Positions 61,311 to 64,000 of a stretch of DNA of 64,000 nucleotides are shown piece after piece (position 1 is the stretch's first letter; every line of letters begins with the position of its first letter). A model generated the notes under the pieces. The model was given only the letters and a program-made list of their open reading frames with translations. It ran no database searches and was not told the origin of the DNA. The DNA is from Trichomonas vaginalis G3 (Eukaryota > Parabasalia > Trichomonadida > Trichomonadidae): NCBI RefSeq assembly GCF_026262505.1, contig NC_067207.1, forward strand, positions 4,224,252-4,288,251. Direction: 5' to 3'. The position numbers were made by a program, and so were the translations under genes.

Positions 61311-61895
61311 TTACTTTACATAACCGCCTGCTGCCATAAGTCTTTGACGCCAACCCATACCAGCTAATGAAGGTTGACTTGGTTTAGTTTCCAAACTAAA
61401 CTTTGGTTTTGGTTTATCTTCAGTTTTTGGTTTTTCTTCTTCTATCGGTTTTTCGTCACTTTTCGGTTTCTCTGACTTTACTTCACTTGCAGGAACAGTT
61501 GTGTCGTCAACATCTTCATAAATATCATATGCCATTTGTTTTTGTTTTCCTTTCAACTTTTTGTGTTTGTTGTAAAGTTTAGAATATTTCGACTCTAAGT
61601 CAATGAGATGTTCTATAATGAACTGTTGGTCAGTGAAGTAAACTTTTCCATCTGTTGTCTCGAAAGCTCCTTCAGACTTCAATATTTTATTTGTGAGAGT
61701 CTGTTTCTTTTTTGAGATACTAGCCGTTCCATTTTTATGAAAAGTGACTTTGTAGTTAGGGTTTGTATTTCCAGATCTGGCACTTTCTATTATTGAATTT
61801 TTCTCTTCATCTGTAAGTTCTTTGACAGGTTTTGACAATGGTTCTGAACTTTTTGTTTGTGGTGTCAAATCTACCGTTTCAACTTCTTCGGTCAT
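61311..61895 (-). CDS. Maverick 2: 194-residue charged protein
   Basis: Reads whole; orthologue of 27,618-28,202, differing mainly in the Lys/Glu/Pro linker (SEKPKSDEKP against SNEPKSDEKP). Function unknown. Confidence 0.65.
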   Translation of the reverse strand: MTEEVETVDLTPQTKSSEPLSKPVKELTDEEKNSIIESARSGNTNPNYKVTFHKNGTASISKKKQTLTNKILKSEGAFETTDGKVYFTDQQFIIEHLIDLESKYSKLYNKHKKLKGKQKQMAYDIYEDVDDTTVPASEVKSEKPKSDEKPIEEEKPKTEDKPKPKFSLETKPSQPSLAGMGWRQRLMAAGGYVK

Positions 61896-61914
61896 TTCAT
61901 CTCAGTAAAAAATT

Positions 61915-62067
61915 TTAGTTTGGTTTGTTTTCAACTGGTTGTTTAGGTTTTTTAAGTCGGTCTAAAACTTCCTGAGGTATAGGAAGAACTTGACAAACAC
62001 GTTGTGTAACTGCTGGAAGCCGACAAATCCATCTTGAACCCATTTGTCTCAATGCTGTATTGTTCAT
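61915..62067 (-). CDS. Maverick 2: 50-residue small protein
   Basis: Orthologue of 28,222-28,374, open over the same length, ending KPKQPVENKPN. Confidence 0.6.
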   Translation of the reverse strand: MNNTALRQMGSRWICRLPAVTQRVCQVLPIPQEVLDRLKKPKQPVENKPN

Positions 62068-62086
62068 TTCATCTCAGTAAAAAATT

Positions 62087-62488
62087 TTACATTCCCCAAG
62101 TTTGAGGTGGTTGCGGTTGGTTATTGTTTACCCACTGTTGTGCATGGTTATATCCTCTGTTAAAGAATCTTTCACCTTGGTCCATATAGTGTCCTGCTTG
62201 GTTATAGTAGTCATTTGCTTTGTTATAATAGTTTCCTGCTTGTCTTCCTACATTGTCCATCCATCCTTGAACTTTTCCTCTTGTTTCAGGATTTGGAATA
62301 AGATTTGTTGCATCTCGTGCTACATCCCAACCTTTCTGTACAGTTTGTATAATAGGTTGTGCTTTCTCTTTAAGTATACCTAATGTACTCAAAATCTTCC
62401 TTCCAACTCCAAATACACCTCTGGCTATTGTTCCCACTGCGGGCAAAAATCTGGATGCAACTCCTGCTAATGCGCCAAATAAACCCAT
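62087..62488 (-). CDS. Maverick 2: 133-residue amphipathic minor virion-type protein
   Basis: Reads whole; orthologue of 28,394-28,795 with the MGLFGALAGVASRFLPAVG start kept exactly. Head-to-head with the integrase gene, with only 16 bases between start codons. Confidence 0.6.
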   Translation of the reverse strand: MGLFGALAGVASRFLPAVGTIARGVFGVGRKILSTLGILKEKAQPIIQTVQKGWDVARDATNLIPNPETRGKVQGWMDNVGRQAGNYYNKANDYYNQAGHYMDQGERFFNRGYNHAQQWVNNNQPQPPQTWGM

Positions 62489-62504
62489 TTCTTATGGGTT
62501 AAAA

Positions 62505-63464
62505 ATGACGAATCCAAACAAGGACCCCTATGTTTCTAAAGCGACAAAGAAAGCACTCATGGTAAAAATCTTTAGTTCAACACCAAATGCTTGGTTTATG
62601 GATATCTTGGAAAACATTCCGAGAGTTAGAACAGATGGACCACCATACTGGCTAATATTTGTCGGTCAAAACACAAGATACTGTGAAGCCATACCATTAT
62701 GGTCCAAAAATATTTTAGATGTGAAAACTGCTTTGACAATATTCGTTGACAAATACCATCCAACAAAACTGACATCTGACTGTGAAAGTTCTTTCAAATC
62801 AGATGATGTAAAAAACTATCTGCGTTCAAAAAATGTAAACCAATATTTCATTGTCGACCAAAACCATTCTGCTCTTGGTGTCATTGACGGTTGTATAAAA
62901 ATGTTAAGAGACTTAAACCAACCACAAGGTGGTGAAGCAAATGAAATGTCATATGACGACAAATATAGACACTTCTCCATGGCAAAGATGAGACAAGTTT
63001 TAAATATTTACAATAACCGTAAACAAAAAGGTTTGGGAAACCACTCCCCCGAAGAAATGAAAAACAACCCTGACTTAGAGAAAGACTATATATTTAATAA
63101 TTTAGTCAAAAGAGACAAACAAGAAAGAATGCCGGGCTTCAAACTTCAGAAAGGTGACAAAGTAAAAATAGAAATACCTAAACGCGACCCATATGAAAAT
63201 ACTATTGACTATGACAACAATGGGAACCCGACAGGTACTCACATTCGTGTTCGTAAAAATAGAAGAAAGTATACAAGAGAATATTATGAAGTTTTAGGCA
63301 AACATGGCAAAATGTACAGACTGCAAGCAGAAGATAAAACTACTATTGTCAGACCTCGTTTCAAACTTGTCAAAGTTCAAGGTGGTATACTTTCAAAGAC
63401 AGTTCCTAACAAATATAAGACAACTCCTGACGAATATGCTAAAGAAGTGGAACATGACGACTAA
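62505..63464 (+). CDS. Maverick 2: retroviral-type integrase (rve fold)
   Basis: 319 residues, reads whole. Residues about 30-170 form the RNase-H-like catalytic core (WFMDILENIP; TSDCESSF; NHSALGVIDG) with acidic residues in the usual spacing. It is followed by an SH3/chromo-like region (FKLQKGDKVKIEI) and a charged tail ending EVEHDD. The N-terminal zinc-binding domain seen in many Maverick integrases is not evident. Role: insertion of the element into host DNA. Confidence 0.82.
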   Translation: MTNPNKDPYVSKATKKALMVKIFSSTPNAWFMDILENIPRVRTDGPPYWLIFVGQNTRYCEAIPLWSKNILDVKTALTIFVDKYHPTKLTSDCESSFKSDDVKNYLRSKNVNQYFIVDQNHSALGVIDGCIKMLRDLNQPQGGEANEMSYDDKYRHFSMAKMRQVLNIYNNRKQKGLGNHSPEEMKNNPDLEKDYIFNNLVKRDKQERMPGFKLQKGDKVKIEIPKRDPYENTIDYDNNGNPTGTHIRVRKNRRKYTREYYEVLGKHGKMYRLQAEDKTTIVRPRFKLVKVQGGILSKTVPNKYKTTPDEYAKEVEHDD

Positions 63465-64000
63465 GCAATTCTATACCATGCGTAAACTGTCATGTAAGGT
63501 GGCATGTAGTCTTTACTTTGTCCCGTTGTTTGCGTAATCCTGAAACGCGATGTGTATGGTTCCTCCTCCCTCAGTGTTACTCCAGTAACAATTTATAGCA
63601 AACTTAACGTTGTCTTTAACATCATATCCTTTACCTTTTGTCATTGCTGACCATCCCAATATCTATGCTTATGCCAACCTGCTTGAGATGTACTTAAATC
63701 TATGTAGTGACTGTGTGCAGGTAAATTTCACCTGAAATCGTTTTACTTCCACCTGTTTCCTTTGAAGAGTTTGCACAATACAAAAACCTGTCGACTATTT
63801 GAGTCCAAGTTCCAAAACCAAGTACTACTTCTGGTCTGGTAGAGTTCATTGACGTATAAATAGAGCCTATAGGATATAATGTTTGAAGTATTTCTGTCTT
63901 TAATGTTTGAAGCTCTGTTTTGTCTGCTTTCTTATCATATAAATCTTGAGCAGTGAATTTAACTTTATTTCATCCTCCATGACATAAACATTTCTACATC
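63461..64000 (-). pseudogene. Maverick 2: phage-type fibre, head end only (cut by window)
   Basis: The first ~390 bases match the collar-like head of the Maverick 1 fibre (29,767-31,077). From about 63,850 the sequence departs and a different shaft begins. Cut by the window edge; broken. Confidence 0.65.

Larger units (their letters stand above)
44291..64000 (+). mobile_element. Maverick/Polinton element 2, left end to window edge, broken
   Basis: Starts with an A-run and the same GGTAGTGGGGC terminus as Maverick 1, in the same orientation, and keeps the same gene order. The right end is outside the window. Genes differ from Maverick 1 by only a few bases per hundred in the stretches compared by eye, so the two are recent relatives. 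About twenty reading-frame breaks are visible, mostly in the capsid-penton part; helicase, ATPase, regulators and the right arm up to the integrase mostly read whole. It also carries repeat arrays and three gene pieces not found in Maverick 1. Confidence 0.9.

Overview
The window looks like nuclear DNA of the parabasalid protist Trichomonas vaginalis or a very close relative. Four things point to this: AT-rich spacers with GC-richer coding; genes that start a few bases after a TCATTT-type initiator; two Trichomonas-type gene families (BspA-like leucine-rich repeat proteins and an ankyrin-repeat protein with the family's characteristic N-terminus); and two large Maverick/Polinton elements, which are very abundant in that genome. 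The species call is recognition from memory, not a database match.

Layout. 1-8.5 kb is ordinary host sequence: a gene tail, a decayed small ORF, a broken ankyrin gene, an acidic armadillo/HEAT-like protein, a TALE-homeodomain protein on the minus strand, and an 889-residue protein of unknown function. From 8.63 to 44.2 kb lies a host duplication block built from one deaminase/reductase-type gene (RibD C-terminal domain, four near-identical copies arranged as two head-to-head pairs) and one BspA-like gene (a 3' fragment, a copy broken by a 1.17-kb inverted-repeat element, and a long copy on the minus strand). Each head-to-head pair is a large fold-back unit with an asymmetric 500-bp centre. 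Maverick 1 (10,058-33,640, 23.6 kb, complete, with a 5-bp ACAAT target duplication) sits inside the centre of the first unit. The second unit still has the unoccupied site, at 40,422-40,426. Maverick 2 starts at about 44,291 and runs off the window end.

The two Mavericks are close relatives with the same gene order. Left to right they carry a large P/Q-rich coiled-coil protein, the major capsid protein, a probable penton, an SF3 helicase, a packaging ATPase, a KilA-N/GIY-YIG-like regulator cluster set in repeat-rich DNA, then a right arm with small membrane-active-looking proteins, the retroviral-type integrase and a bacteriophage-type fibre. Maverick 1 also shows an HNH endonuclease and a D12-class adenine methyltransferase. 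No protein-primed DNA polymerase B and no adenovirus-type protease can be seen in the end-to-end Maverick 1, which is unusual for the family. Both elements are fossils with many broken reading frames (roughly two to three dozen in Maverick 1, perhaps twenty in the visible part of Maverick 2), although several genes still read whole. They look young: the flanks, the target duplication and the copy-to-copy similarity are all well preserved. Some of the clustered frame breaks could be low-quality sequence rather than decay.

Most worth following up: the fibre with a phage tail-collar head and exchangeable shaft; the hairpins at the element ends, whose stems differ by paired changes; the BglII-core palindromes between regulator genes, which change on both arms together; the missing polymerase; and the fold-back RibD units, whose centre is flipped between copies.
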